Shown here: piece after piece, positions 39,299 to 53,300 of the stretch | Numbering within the stretch: the stretch's first letter is position 1 | Layout: every line of letters begins with the position of its first letter | From: Apostichopus japonicus | Taxonomy: Eukaryota; Echinodermata; Holothuroidea; Aspidochirotida; Stichopodidae | Assembly: GCF_037975245.1 (NCBI RefSeq) | Contig: NC_092578.1 | Coordinates: 11,080,321 to 11,144,320 of the forward strand | Direction: 5' to 3' | DNA: 64,000 nt | Position numbers and translations under genes: made by a program | The notes under the pieces: generated by a model | What the model was told of the DNA's origin: nothing | The model's database searches: none | The model's input: only the letters and a program-made list of their open reading frames with translations

Positions 39299-42026
39299 GT
39301 GCGGTACCGATCAATCGAATGTGCGGTACCGATCAATCGAATGTGCGTTACCGAACAATCGAATGTTCGGTGCTGATCAATCCAATGTTCGGTACCGATC
39401 AATCGAATGTTCGGTACCGATCAATCGAATGTTCGGTACCTATCTATCGAATGTGCGTACCCGATCATTCGAATGTTCTATACCGATCAATGGAATGTGC
39501 GGTACCGATCAATCGAATGTTCGGTACCGATCAATCGAATGTTCGGTACCGATGAATCGAATGTGCGATACCGATCAATCGAATGTACGGTACCGACCAA
39601 TCGAATGTTCGGTACTGATCAATCGAATGTGCGGTACCTATCAAACGAATGTTCTTTCCCGATCAATCGAATGTTCGTTACCGATCAATCGAATGTGCGT
39701 TACCGATCAATCGAATGTTCCTTACCGATCAATCGAATGTTCGGTACCTATCTATCGAATGTTCGGTACCGATCAATCGAATATTCGGTACCGATCAATC
39801 GAATGTGAGGTACCGATCAATGGAATGTGCGGTACCGATCAATCGAATGTTCGGTACCTATCTATCGAAGGTGCGGTACCAACCAATCGAATGTGCGGTA
39901 CCGATCAATCGAATGTGCGGTACCGATCAATCGAATGTACCGTATCGATGTATCGAATGTGCGATACCGATCAATCGAATGTGCGGTACTGATCAATCCA
40001 ATGTTCGGTACCGATCAATGGAATGTTCGTTACCGATCAATCGAATGTTCGGTACCGATCAATCGAATGTTCGGTACCGATCAATCGAATGTGCGGTACA
40101 GATCAATAGAATGTGCGGTACCGATTAATCGAATGTTCGGTACCGACCAATCGAATGTGCGGTACCGATCAATCGAATGTGCGGTACCGATCAATCGAAT
40201 GTGCGTTACCGATCATTGGAATGTTCTATACCGATCAATGGAATGTGCGGTACCGATCAATCGAATGTTCGGTACCGATCAATCGAATGTTCGGTACCGA
40301 TTAATCGAATGTGCGATACCGATCAATCGAATGTACGGTACCGACCAATCGAATGTTCGGTACCGATCAATGGAATGTGCGGTACCGATCAATCGAATTT
40401 TCTTTACCGACCAATCGAATGTTCGGTACCGATCAATGGAATGTGCGGTACCGATCAATCGAATGTGCGGTACCGATCAATCGAATGTTCGTTACCGATC
40501 AATCGAATGTGCGTTACCGATCAATCGAATGTTCGTTACCGACCAATCGAATGTGCGGTACCGATCAATCGAATGTGCGGTACCGATCAATCGAATGTGC
40601 GTTACCGATTAATCGAATGTGCGGTACCGATCAATCGAATGTGCGGTACCGATCAATCGAATGTGCGGTACCGATCAATCGAATGTGCGTTACCGATCAT
40701 TCGAATGTTCTATACCGATCATTCGAATGTTCTATACCGATCAATCGAATGTTCGGTACCGATCAATCGAATGTTCGTTACCGACCAATCGAATGTGCGG
40801 TACCGATCAATCGAATGTTCGGTACCGATTGATCGAATGTGCGGTACCGATCAATCGAATGTGCGGTACCGATCAATCGAATGTTCGGTACCGAACAATC
40901 GAATGTTCGGTGCTGATCAATCCAATGTTCGGTACCGATCAATCCAATGTTCGGTACCGATTAATCGAATGTGCGGTACCAATCAATCGAATGTGCGGTA
41001 CCGATCAATCGAATTTGCGGTACCGATCAATCGAATGTGCGTTACCGATCATTCGAATGTTCGGTACCGATTAATCGAATGTGCGGTACCGATCAATCGA
41101 ATGTGCGGTACCGATCAATCGAATATTCGGTAACGAACAATCGAATGTTCGGTTCCGATCAATCCAATGTTCGGTACCGATCAATCCAATGTTCGGTACC
41201 GATTAATCGAATGTGCGGTACCGATCAATCGAATGTTCGGTACCGATCAATCGAATGTGCGGTACCGATCAATCGAATGTGCGTTACCGATCAATGGAAT
41301 GTGCGGTACCGATCAATCGAATGTTCGGTACCGATCAATCGAATGCTCGGTACCGATTAATCCAATGTGCGATACCGATCAATCGAATGTGCGGTACCGA
41401 CCAATCGAATGTTCGGTACCGATCAATCGAATGTGCGGTACCGATCAATCGAATGTGCGGTACCGATCAATCGAATGTTCGGTACCGAACAATCGAATGT
41501 TCGCTACCGATCAATCGAATGAGTGGTACCGATCAATCGAATGTGCGGTACCTATCAATCGAATGTTCGGTACCGATCAATCGAATGTTCGCTACCGATC
41601 AATCGAATGAGCGGTACCGATCAGTCGAATGATAGGTACCGATCAATCGAATGTGCGGTACCGATCAATCGAATGTGCGGTACCGATCAATCGATTGATC
41701 GGTACCGATCAATCGAATGTGCGTTACCGATCATTCGAATGTTCTATACCGATCATTCGAATGTTCTATACCGATCAATCGAATGTTCGGTACCGATCAA
41801 TCGAATGTTCGTTACCGACCAATCGAATGTGCGGTACCGATCAATCGAATGTTCGGTACCGATTGATCGAATGTGCGGTACCGATCAATCGAATGTGCGG
41901 TACCGATCAATCGAATGTTCGGTACCGAACAATCGAATGTTCGGTGCTGATCAATCCAATGTTCGGTACCGATCAATCCAATGTTCGGTACCGATTAATC
42001 GAATGTGCGGTACCAATCAATCGAAT
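39299..42026. repeat. 2,728-bp HOR, copy 1
   Basis: This is a 124-monomer block directly followed by a second copy. Translated strings in all three frames that I compared are the same in both copies, so identity is at or near 100%. Internally, the string around GATCATTCGAATGTTC repeated twice (near 40,697 and 41,731) recurs at 1,034 bp (47 monomers), so this HOR itself contains an older duplication. Confidence 0.92.
41691..41716. repeat. Perfect 26-bp palindrome
   Basis: The half-site TCGATTGATCGGT is followed by its exact reverse complement, centred on GGTACC. It arises because this monomer junction carries T at position 21, A at position 2 and T at position 3, which repairs all three mismatched dyad pairs of the consensus. 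It is the longest perfect inverted repeat I found. Confidence 0.93.
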
Positions 42027-44776
42027 GTGCGGTACCGATCAATCGAATGTGCGGTACCGATCAATCGAATGTGCGTTACCGAACAATCGAATGTTCGGTG
42101 CTGATCAATCCAATGTTCGGTACCGATCAATCGAATGTTCGGTACCGATCAATCGAATGTTCGGTACCTATCTATCGAATGTGCGTACCCGATCATTCGA
42201 ATGTTCTATACCGATCAATGGAATGTGCGGTACCGATCAATCGAATGTTCGGTACCGATCAATCGAATGTTCGGTACCGATGAATCGAATGTGCGATACC
42301 GATCAATCGAATGTACGGTACCGACCAATCGAATGTTCGGTACTGATCAATCGAATGTGCGGTACCTATCAAACGAATGTTCTTTCCCGATCAATCGAAT
42401 GTTCGTTACCGATCAATCGAATGTGCGTTACCGATCAATCGAATGTTCCTTACCGATCAATCGAATGTTCGGTACCTATCTATCGAATGTTCGGTACCGA
42501 TCAATCGAATATTCGGTACCGATCAATCGAATGTGAGGTACCGATCAATGGAATGTGCGGTACCGATCAATCGAATGTTCGGTACCTATCTATCGAAGGT
42601 GCGGTACCAACCAATCGAATGTGCGGTACCGATCAATCGAATGTGCGGTACCGATCAATCGAATGTACCGTATCGATGTATCGAATGTGCGATACCGATC
42701 AATCGAATGTGCGGTACTGATCAATCCAATGTTCGGTACCGATCAATGGAATGTTCGTTACCGATCAATCGAATGTTCGGTACCGATCAATCGAATGTTC
42801 GGTACCGATCAATCGAATGTGCGGTACAGATCAATAGAATGTGCGGTACCGATTAATCGAATGTTCGGTACCGACCAATCGAATGTGCGGTACCGATCAA
42901 TCGAATGTGCGGTACCGATCAATCGAATGTGCGTTACCGATCATTGGAATGTTCTATACCGATCAATGGAATGTGCGGTACCGATCAATCGAATGTTCGG
43001 TACCGATCAATCGAATGTTCGGTACCGATTAATCGAATGTGCGATACCGATCAATCGAATGTACGGTACCGACCAATCGAATGTTCGGTACCGATCAATG
43101 GAATGTGCGGTACCGATCAATCGAATTTTCTTTACCGACCAATCGAATGTTCGGTACCGATCAATGGAATGTGCGGTACCGATCAATCGAATGTGCGGTA
43201 CCGATCAATCGAATGTTCGTTACCGATCAATCGAATGTGCGTTACCGATCAATCGAATGTTCGTTACCGACCAATCGAATGTGCGGTACCGATCAATCGA
43301 ATGTGCGGTACCGATCAATCGAATGTGCGTTACCGATTAATCGAATGTGCGGTACCGATCAATCGAATGTGCGGTACCGATCAATCGAATGTGCGGTACC
43401 GATCAATCGAATGTGCGTTACCGATCATTCGAATGTTCTATACCGATCATTCGAATGTTCTATACCGATCAATCGAATGTTCGGTACCGATCAATCGAAT
43501 GTTCGTTACCGACCAATCGAATGTGCGGTACCGATCAATCGAATGTTCGGTACCGATTGATCGAATGTGCGGTACCGATCAATCGAATGTGCGGTACCGA
43601 TCAATCGAATGTTCGGTACCGAACAATCGAATGTTCGGTGCTGATCAATCCAATGTTCGGTACCGATCAATCCAATGTTCGGTACCGATTAATCGAATGT
43701 GCGGTACCAATCAATCGAATGTGCGGTACCGATCAATCGAATTTGCGGTACCGATCAATCGAATGTGCGTTACCGATCATTCGAATGTTCGGTACCGATT
43801 AATCGAATGTGCGGTACCGATCAATCGAATGTGCGGTACCGATCAATCGAATATTCGGTAACGAACAATCGAATGTTCGGTTCCGATCAATCCAATGTTC
43901 GGTACCGATCAATCCAATGTTCGGTACCGATTAATCGAATGTGCGGTACCGATCAATCGAATGTTCGGTACCGATCAATCGAATGTGCGGTACCGATCAA
44001 TCGAATGTGCGTTACCGATCAATGGAATGTGCGGTACCGATCAATCGAATGTTCGGTACCGATCAATCGAATGCTCGGTACCGATTAATCCAATGTGCGA
44101 TACCGATCAATCGAATGTGCGGTACCGACCAATCGAATGTTCGGTACCGATCAATCGAATGTGCGGTACCGATCAATCGAATGTGCGGTACCGATCAATC
44201 GAATGTTCGGTACCGAACAATCGAATGTTCGCTACCGATCAATCGAATGAGTGGTACCGATCAATCGAATGTGCGGTACCTATCAATCGAATGTTCGGTA
44301 CCGATCAATCGAATGTTCGCTACCGATCAATCGAATGAGCGGTACCGATCAGTCGAATGATAGGTACCGATCAATCGAATGTGCGGTACCGATCAATCGA
44401 ATGTGCGGTACCGATCAATCGATTGATCGGTACCGATCAATCGAATGTGCGTTACCGATCATTCGAATGTTCTATACCGATCATTCGAATGTTCTATACC
44501 GATCAATCGAATGTTCGGTACCGATCAATCGAATGTTCGTTACCGACCAATCGAATGTGCGGTACCGATCAATCGAATGTTCGGTACCGATTGATCGAAT
44601 GTGCGGTACCGATCAATCGAATGTGCGGTACCGATCAATCGAATGTTCGGTACCGAACAATCGAATGTTCGGTGCTGATCAATCCAATGTTCGGTACCGA
44701 TCAATCCAATGTTCGGTACCGATTAATCGAATGTGCGGTACCAATCAATCGAATGTGCGGTACCGATCAATCGAAT
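42027..44776. repeat. 2,728-bp HOR, copy 2
   Basis: Tandem counterpart of 39299-42026. The match runs to 44776. The next base (T at 44777, GAATTTGCGG) instead follows the string found at about 41,014 and 43,742, which suggests the block was joined onward at a different internal phase. Confidence 0.92.
44419..44444. repeat. Perfect 26-bp palindrome, second copy
   Basis: Identical to 41691-41716, 2,728 bp downstream, carried by the HOR duplication. Confidence 0.93.
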
Positions 44777-47560
44777 TTGCGGTACCGATCAATCGAATGT
44801 TCTATACCGATCAATCGAATGTGCGGTACCGATCAATCGAATGTTCGGTACCGATCAATCGAATGTCGGTACCGAATAATCAAATGTGCGATACCGATCA
44901 ATCGAATGTGCGGTACCGACCAATCGAATGTTCGCTACCGATCAATCGAATGTGCGGTACCGATCAATCGAATGTGCGGTACCGATCAATCGAATGTTCG
45001 GTACCGATCAATCGAATGTGCGGTACCGTTCAATCGAATGTTCGGTACCGAACAATCGAATGTTCGCTACCGATCAATCGAATGAGCGGTACCGATCAGT
45101 CGAATGATCGGTACCGATCAATCGAATGTGCGGTACCGATCAATCGAATGTGCGTTACCGATCAATCGAATGTGCGGATCCGATCAATCGAATGTGCGTT
45201 ACCGATCATTCGAATGTTCGGTACCGATTAATCGAATGTGCGGTACCGATCAATCGAATGTGCGGTACCGATCAATCGAATATTCGGTAACGAACAATCG
45301 AATGTTCGGTTCCGATCAATCCAATGTTCGGTACCGATCAATCCAATGTTCGGTACCGATTAATCGAATGTGCGGTACCGATCAATCGAATGTTCGGTAC
45401 CGATCAATCGAATGTGCGGTACCGATCAATCGAATGTGCGTTACCGATCAATGGAATGTGCGGTACCGATCAATCGAATGTTCGGTACCGATCAATCGAA
45501 TGCTCGGTACCGATTAATCCAATGTGCGAAACCGATCAATCGAATGTTCGGTACCGATCAATCGAATGTGCGGTACCGATCAATAGAATGTGCGGTACCG
45601 ATCAATCGAATGTTCGGTACCGATCAATCGAATGTTCGTTACCGATCAATCGAATGTGCGGTACCGATCAATCGAATGTTCGCTACCGATCAATCGAATG
45701 TGCGGTACCGATCAATCGAATGTGCGTTACCGATCAATCGAATGTGCGGATCCGATCAATCGAATGTGCGTTACCGATCATTCGAATGTTCGGTACCGAT
45801 TAATCGAATGTGCGGTACCGATCAATCCAATGTGCGGTACCGATCAATCGAATATTCGGTAACGAACAATCGAATGTTCGGTTCCGATCAATCCAATGTT
45901 CGGTACCGATCAATCCAATGTTCGGTACCGATTAATCGAATGTGCGGTACCGATCAATCGAATGTTCGGTACCGATCAATCGAATGTGCGGTACCGATCA
46001 ATCGAATGTGCGTTACCGATCAATGGAATGTGCGGTACCGTTCAATCGAATGTTCGGTACCGATCAATCGAATGCTCGGTACCGATCAATCCAATGTGCG
46101 ATACCGATCAATCGAATGTGCGGTACCGACCAATCGAATGTTCGGTACCGATCAATCGAATGTGCGGTACCGATCAATCGAATGTGCGGTACCGATCAAT
46201 CGAATGTTCAGGTACCGAACAATCGAATGTTCGCTACCGATCAATCGAATGAGTGGTACCGATCAATCGAATGTGCGGTACCTATCAATCGAATGTTCGG
46301 TACCGATCAATCGAATGTTCGCTACCGATCAATCGAATGAGCGGTACCGATCAGTCGAATGATAGGTACCGATCAATCGAATGTGCGGTACCGATCAATC
46401 GAATGTGCGTTACCGATCAATCGAATGTTCGGTACCGATCAATCGAATGTGCGGTACCGATCAATAGAATGTGCGGAACCGATCAATCGAATGTTCGGTA
46501 CCGATCAATCGAATGTTCGTTACCGATCAATCGAATGTGCGGTACCGATCAATAGAATGTGCGGTACCGATTAATCGAATGTTCGGTACCGACCAATCGA
46601 ATGTTCGGTACCGATTAAACGAATGTGCGGTACCGATCAATCGAATGTGCGTTACCGATCATTCGAATGTTCGGTACCGATTAATCGAATGTGCGGTACC
46701 GATCAATCGAATGTGCGGTACCGATCAATCGAATGTTCGGTACCGAACAATCGAATGTTCGGTGCCGATCAATCCAATGTTCGGTACCGATCAATCCAAT
46801 GTGCGGTACCTATCAATCGAATGTTCGGTACCGATCAATCGAATGTTCGCTACCGATCAATCGAATGTGCGGTACCGATCAATCGAATGTGCGTTACCGA
46901 TCAATCGAATGTGCGGATCCGATCAATCGAATGTGCGTTACCGATCATTCGAATGTTCGGTACCGATTAATCGAATGTGCGGTACCGATCAATCGAATGT
47001 GCGGTACCGATCAATCGAATATTCGGTAACGAACAATCGAATGTTCGGTTCCGATCAATCCAATGTTCGGTACCGATCAATCCAATGTTCGGTACCGATT
47101 AATCGAATGTGCGGTACCGATCAATCGAATGTTCGGTACCGATCAATCGAATGTGCGGTACCGATCAATCGAATGTGCGTTACCGATCAATGGAATGTGC
47201 GGTACCGATCAATCGAATGTTCGGTACCGATCAATCGAATGCTCGGTACCGATTAATCCAATGTGCGATACCGATCAATCGAATGTGCGGTACCGACCAA
47301 TCGAATGTTCGGTACCGATCAATCGAATGTGCGGTACCGATCAATCGAATGTGCGGTACCGATCAATCGAATGTTCGGTACCGAACAATCGAATGTTCGC
47401 TACCGATCAATCGAATGAGGGGTACCGATCAATCGAATGTGCGGTACCTATCAATCGAATGTTCGGTACCGATCAATCGAATGTTCGCTACCGATCAATC
47501 GAATGAGCGGTACCGATCAGTCGAATGATAGGTACCGATCAATCGAATGTGCGTTACCGA
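44777..47560. repeat. 1.17-kb module domain
   Basis: Strings starting near 45,324, 45,896 and 47,063 are related to those at 41,167 and 43,895. They carry GAATGCTCGG then GATTAATCCAATG and GAGTGG. The 45,896 to 47,063 offset of 1,167 bp is 53 monomers plus one base. Two unique off-length units lie here: 21 bp at 44865-44885 (GTCGGTACCGAATAATC) and 23 bp at 46206-46228 (GTTCAGGTACC). The GGATCC-core variant appears three times. Confidence 0.8.
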
Positions 47561-50340
47561 TCAATGGAATGTGCGGTACCGATCAATCGAATGTGCGGTA
47601 CCGATTAATCGAATGTACCGTATCGATGTATCGAATGTGCGATACCGATCAATCGAATGTGCGGTACTGATCAATCCAATGTTCGGTACCGATCAATCGA
47701 ATGTTCGTTACCGATCAATCGAATGTTCGGTACCGATCAATAGAATGTGCGGTAACGATTAATCGAATGTGCGGTACCGATCAATCGAATGTGCGTTACC
47801 GATTAGTCGAATGTGCGGTACCGATCAATCGAATGTGCGTTACCGATTAGTCGAATGTGCGGTACCGATCAATCGAATGTGCGGTACCGATCAATCGAAT
47901 GTGCGTTACCGATCATTCGAATGTTCTATACCGATCAATGGAATGTGCGGTACCGATCAATCGAATGTTCGGTACCGATCAATCGAATGTTCGGTACCGA
48001 TCAATCGAATGTTCTTTACCGATCAATCGAATGTTCGTTACCGACCAATCGAATGTGCGGTACCGATCAATCGAATATTCGGTAGCGATCAATCGAATGT
48101 GCGATACCGATCAATCGAATGTGCGGTACCGACAAATCGAATGTTCGGTACCGATCAATCGAATGTGAGGTACCGATCAATGGAATGTGCGGTACCGATC
48201 AATCGAATGTTCGGTACCTATCTATCGAATGTTCGGTACCGATCAATCGAATGTGCGATACCGAACATTCGAATGTTCGGTGCCGATCAATCCAATGTTC
48301 GGTACCGATCAATCGAATGTTCGGTACCGATCAATCCAATGTGCGGTACCGATCAATCGAATGTACCGTATCGATGTATCGAATGTTCGGTACCGATCAA
48401 TCGAATGTGCGGTACTGATCAATCCAATGTTCGGTACCGATCAATCGAATGTTCGTTACCGATCAATCGAATGTTCGGTACCGATCAATCGAATGTTCGG
48501 TACCGATCAATCGAATGTGCGGTACCGATCAATAGAATGTGCGGTAACGATTAATCGAATGTGCGGTACCGATCAATCGAATGTGCGTTACCGATTAGTC
48601 GAATGTGCGGTACCGATCAATCGAATGTGCGGTACCGATCAATCGAATGTGCGTTACCGATCATTCGAATGTTCTATACCGATCAATGGAATGTGCGGTA
48701 CCGATCAATCGAATGTTCGGTACCGATCAATCGAATGTTCGGTACCGATCAATCGAATGTTCTTTACCGATCAATCGAATGTTCGTTACCGACCAATCGA
48801 ATGTGCGGTACCGATCAATCGAATATTCGGTAGCGATCAATCGAATGTGCGATACCGATCAATCGAATGTGCGGTACCGACAAATCGAATTTTCGGTAGC
48901 GATCAATCGAATGTGCGATACCGATCAATCGAATGTGCGGTACCGACAAATCGAATGTTCGGTACCGATCAATCGAATGTGAGGTACCGATCAATGGAAT
49001 GTGCGGTACCGATCAATCGAATGTTCGGTACCTATCTATCGAATGTTCGGTACCGATCAATCGAATGTGCGATACCGAACATTCGAATGTTCGGTGCCGA
49101 TCAATCCAATGTTCGGTACCGATCAATCGAATGTTCGGTACCGATCAATCCAATGTGCGGTACCGATCAATCGAATGTACCGTATCGATGTATCGAATGT
49201 TCGGTACCGATCAATCGAATGTGCGGTACTGATCAATCCAATGTTCGGTACCGATCAATCGAATGTTCGTTACCGATCAATCGAATGTTCGGTACCGATC
49301 AATCGAATGTTCGGTACCGATCAATCGAATGTGCGGTACCGATCAATAGAATGTGCGGTAACGATTAATCGAATGTGCGGTACCGATCAATCGAATGTGC
49401 GTTACCGATTAGTCGAATGTGCGGTACCGATCAATCGAATGTGCGGTACCGATCAATCGAATGTGCGTTACCGATCATTCGAAAGTTCTATACCGATCAA
49501 TGGAATGTGCGGTACCGATCAATCGAATGTTCGGTACCGATCAATCGAATGTTCGGTACCGATCAATCGAATGTTCTTTCCCGATCAATCGAATGTTCGT
49601 TACCGATCAATCGAATGTGCGTTACCGATCAATCGAATGTTCGGTACCGATCAATCGAATGTTCGGTACCTATCTATCGAATGTTCGCCCGATCAATCGA
49701 ATATTCGGTACCGATCAATCGAATGTGCGATACCGATCAATCGAATGTGCGGTACCGACAAATCGAATGTTCGGTACCGATCAATCGAATGTGAGGTACC
49801 GATCAATGGAACGTGCGGTTCCGATCAATCGAATGTGCGGTACCGATCAATCGAATGTACCGTATCGATGTATCGAATGTGCGATACCGATCAATCGAAT
49901 GTGCGGTACTGATCAATCCAATGTTCGGTACCGATCAATGGAATGTTCGTTACCGATCAATCGAATGTTCGGTACCGATCAATCGAATGTTCGGTACCGA
50001 TCAATCGAATGTGCGGTACAGATCAATAGAATGTGCGGTACCGATTAATCGAATGTTCGGTACCGACCAATCGAATGTGCGGTACCGATCAATCGAATGT
50101 GCGGTACCGATCAATCGAATGTGCGTTACCGATCATTGGAATGTTCTATACCGATCAATGGAATGTTCGGTACCGATCAATCGAATGTTCGGTACCGATC
50201 AATCGAATGTTCGGTACCGATTAATCGAATGTGCGATACCGATCAATCGAATGTACGGTACCGACCAATCGAATGTTCGGTACCGATCAATGGAATGTGC
50301 GGTACCGATCAATCGAATGTTCTTTACCGACCAATCGAAT
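47561..50340. repeat. 0.75/0.81-kb module domain
   Basis: A module beginning GATTAGTCG and running through TTCTATACC, TTCTTTACC, GAATATTCGGTAGCG and GACAAATCG starts near 47,813, 48,561 and 49,375 (offsets 748 and 814 bp; the difference of 66 is three monomers). The same module returns near 53,598, 54,346, 56,260, 60,947, 61,695 and 63,609. From about 49,800 the sequence follows a string of the 2,728-bp HOR. A unique 20-bp unit (GTTCGCCCGATC) lies at 49683-49702. Confidence 0.82.
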
Positions 50341-53300
50341 GTTCGGTACCGATCAATGGAATGTGCGGTACCAATCAATCGAATGTGCGGTACCGATCAA
50401 TCGAATGTTCGTTACCGATCAATTGAATGTGCGTTACCGATCAATCGAATGTTCGTTACCGACCAATCGAATGTGCGGTACCGATCAATCGAATGTGCGG
50501 TACCGATCAATCGAATGTGCGTTACCGATTAATCGAATGTGCGGTACCGATCAATCGAATGTGCGGTACCGATCAATCGAATGTGCGGTACCGATCAATC
50601 GAATGTGCGTTACCGATCATTCGAATGTTCTATACCGATCATTCGAATGTTCTATACCGATCAATCGAATGTTCGGTACCGATCAATCGAATGTTCGTTA
50701 CCGACCAATCGAATGTGCGGTACCGATCAATCGAATGTTCGGTACCGATTGATCGAATGTGCGGTACCGATCAATCGAATGTGCGGTACCGATCAATCGA
50801 ATGTTCGGTACCGAACAATCGAATGTTCGGTGCTGATCAATCCAATGTTCGGTAACGATCAATCCAATGTTCGGTACCGATTAATCGAATGTGCGGTACC
50901 AATCAATCGAATGTGCGGTACCGATCAATCGAATGTGCGGTACCGATCAATCGAATGTTCTATACCGATCAATGGAATGTGCGGTACCGATCAATGGAAT
51001 GTTCGGTACCGATCAATCGAATGTTCGGTACCGAATAATCAAATGTGCGATACCGATCAATCGAATGTGCGGTACCGACCAATCGAATGTTCGCTACCGA
51101 TCAATCGAATGTGCGGTACCGATCAATCGAATGTGCGGTACCGATCAATCGAATGTTCGGTACCGATCAATCGAATGTGCGGTACCGTTCAATCGAATGT
51201 TCGGTACCGAACAATCGAATGTTCGCTACCGATCAATCGAATGAGCGGTACCGATCAGTCGAATGATCGGTACCGATCAATCGAATGTGCGGTTGCGATC
51301 AATCGAATGTGCGTTACCGATCAATCGAATGTGCGGATCCGATCAATCGAATGTGCGGTACCGATCAATAGAATGTGCGGTACCGATCAATCGAATGTTC
51401 GGTACCGATTAATCAAATGTTCGTTACCGATCAATCGAATGTGCGGTACCGATCAATAGAATGTGCGGTACCGATTAATCGAATGTTCGGTACCGACCAA
51501 TCGAATGTTCGGTACCGAATAAATCGAATGTGCGGTACCGATCAATCGAATGTGCGGTACCGATCAATCGAATATGCGGTACCGATCAATCGAATGTGCG
51601 TTACCGATCATTCGAATGTTCGGTACCGATTAATAGAATGTGCGGTACCGATCAATCGAATGTGCGGTACCGATCAATCAAATATTCGGTAACGAACAAT
51701 CGAATGTTCGGTGCCGATCAATCCAATGTTCGGTACCGATCAATCCAATGTTCGGTACCGATTAATCGAATGTGCGGTACCGATCAATCGAATGTTCGGT
51801 ACCGATCAATCGAATGTGCGGTACCGATCAATCGAATGTGCGTTACCGATCATTCGAATGTTCTATACCGATCAATGGAATGTGCGGTACCGATCAATCG
51901 AATGTTCGGTACCGATCAATCGAATGTTCGGTACTGATTAATCCAATGTGCGATACCGATCAATCGAATGTGCGGTACCGACCAATCGAATGTTCGGTAC
52001 CGATCAATCGAATGTGCGGTACCGATCAATCGAATGTGCGGTACCGATCAATCGAATGTTCGGTACCGAACAATCGAATGTTCGCCACCGATCAATCGAA
52101 TGAGTGGTACCGATCAATCGAATGTGCGGTACCGATCAATCGAATGTTCGGTACCGATCAATCGAATGTTCGCTACCGATCAATCGAATGAGCGGTACCG
52201 ATCAGTCGAATGATCGGTACCGATCAATCGAATGTGCGGTACCGATCAATCGAATGTGCGTTACCGATCAATCGAATGTTCGGTACCGATCAATCGAATG
52301 TGCGGTACCGATCAATAGAATGTGCGGTACCGATCAATCGAATGTTCGGTACCGATCAATCGAATGATAGTTACCGATCAATCGAATGTGCGGTACCGAT
52401 CAATAGAATGTGCGGTACCGATTAATCGAATGTGCGGTACCGATCAATCGAATGTGCGTTACCGATCATTCGAATGTTCGGTACCGATTAATCGAATGTG
52501 CGGTACCGATCAATCGAATGTGCGGTACCGATCAATCGAATGTTCGGTACCGAACAATCGAATGTTCGGTGCCGATCAATCCAATGTTCGGTACCGATCA
52601 ATCGAATGTGCGGTACCGATCAATCCAATGTTCGGTACCGAACAATCGAATATTCGGTGCCGATCAATCCAATGTTCGGTACCGATCAATCCAATGTTCG
52701 GTACCGATCGATCGAATGTTCGGTACCGAACAATCGAATGTTCGGTGCCGATCAATCCAATGTTCGGTACCGATCAATCCAATGTTCGGTACCGATCAAT
52801 CGAATGTTCGGTACCTATCTATCGAATGTGCGGTACCGACCAATCGAATGTGTGGTACCGATCAATCGAATGTGCAGTACCGATCATAAGAATGTTCGGT
52901 ACCGAACAATCGAATGTTCGGTGCTGATCAATCCAATGTTCGGTACCGATCAATCGAATGTTCGGTACCGATCAATCGAATGTTCGGTACCTATCTATCG
53001 AATGTGCGGTACCGATCAATCGAATGTGCGGAACCGATCACTCGAATATGCGGTACCGATCAATCGAATGTGCGTTAACGATCATTCGAATGTTCGGTAC
53101 CGATTAATCGAATATGCGGTACCGATCAATCGAATGTGCGGTACCGATCAATCGAATGTTCGGTACCGAACAATCGAATGTTCGGTGCTGATCAATCCAA
53201 TGTGCGGTACCGATCAATCGAATGTTCGGTACCGATCAATCGAATGTTCGGTACCTATCTATCGAATGTTCGGTACCGATCAATCGAATGTGCGATACCG

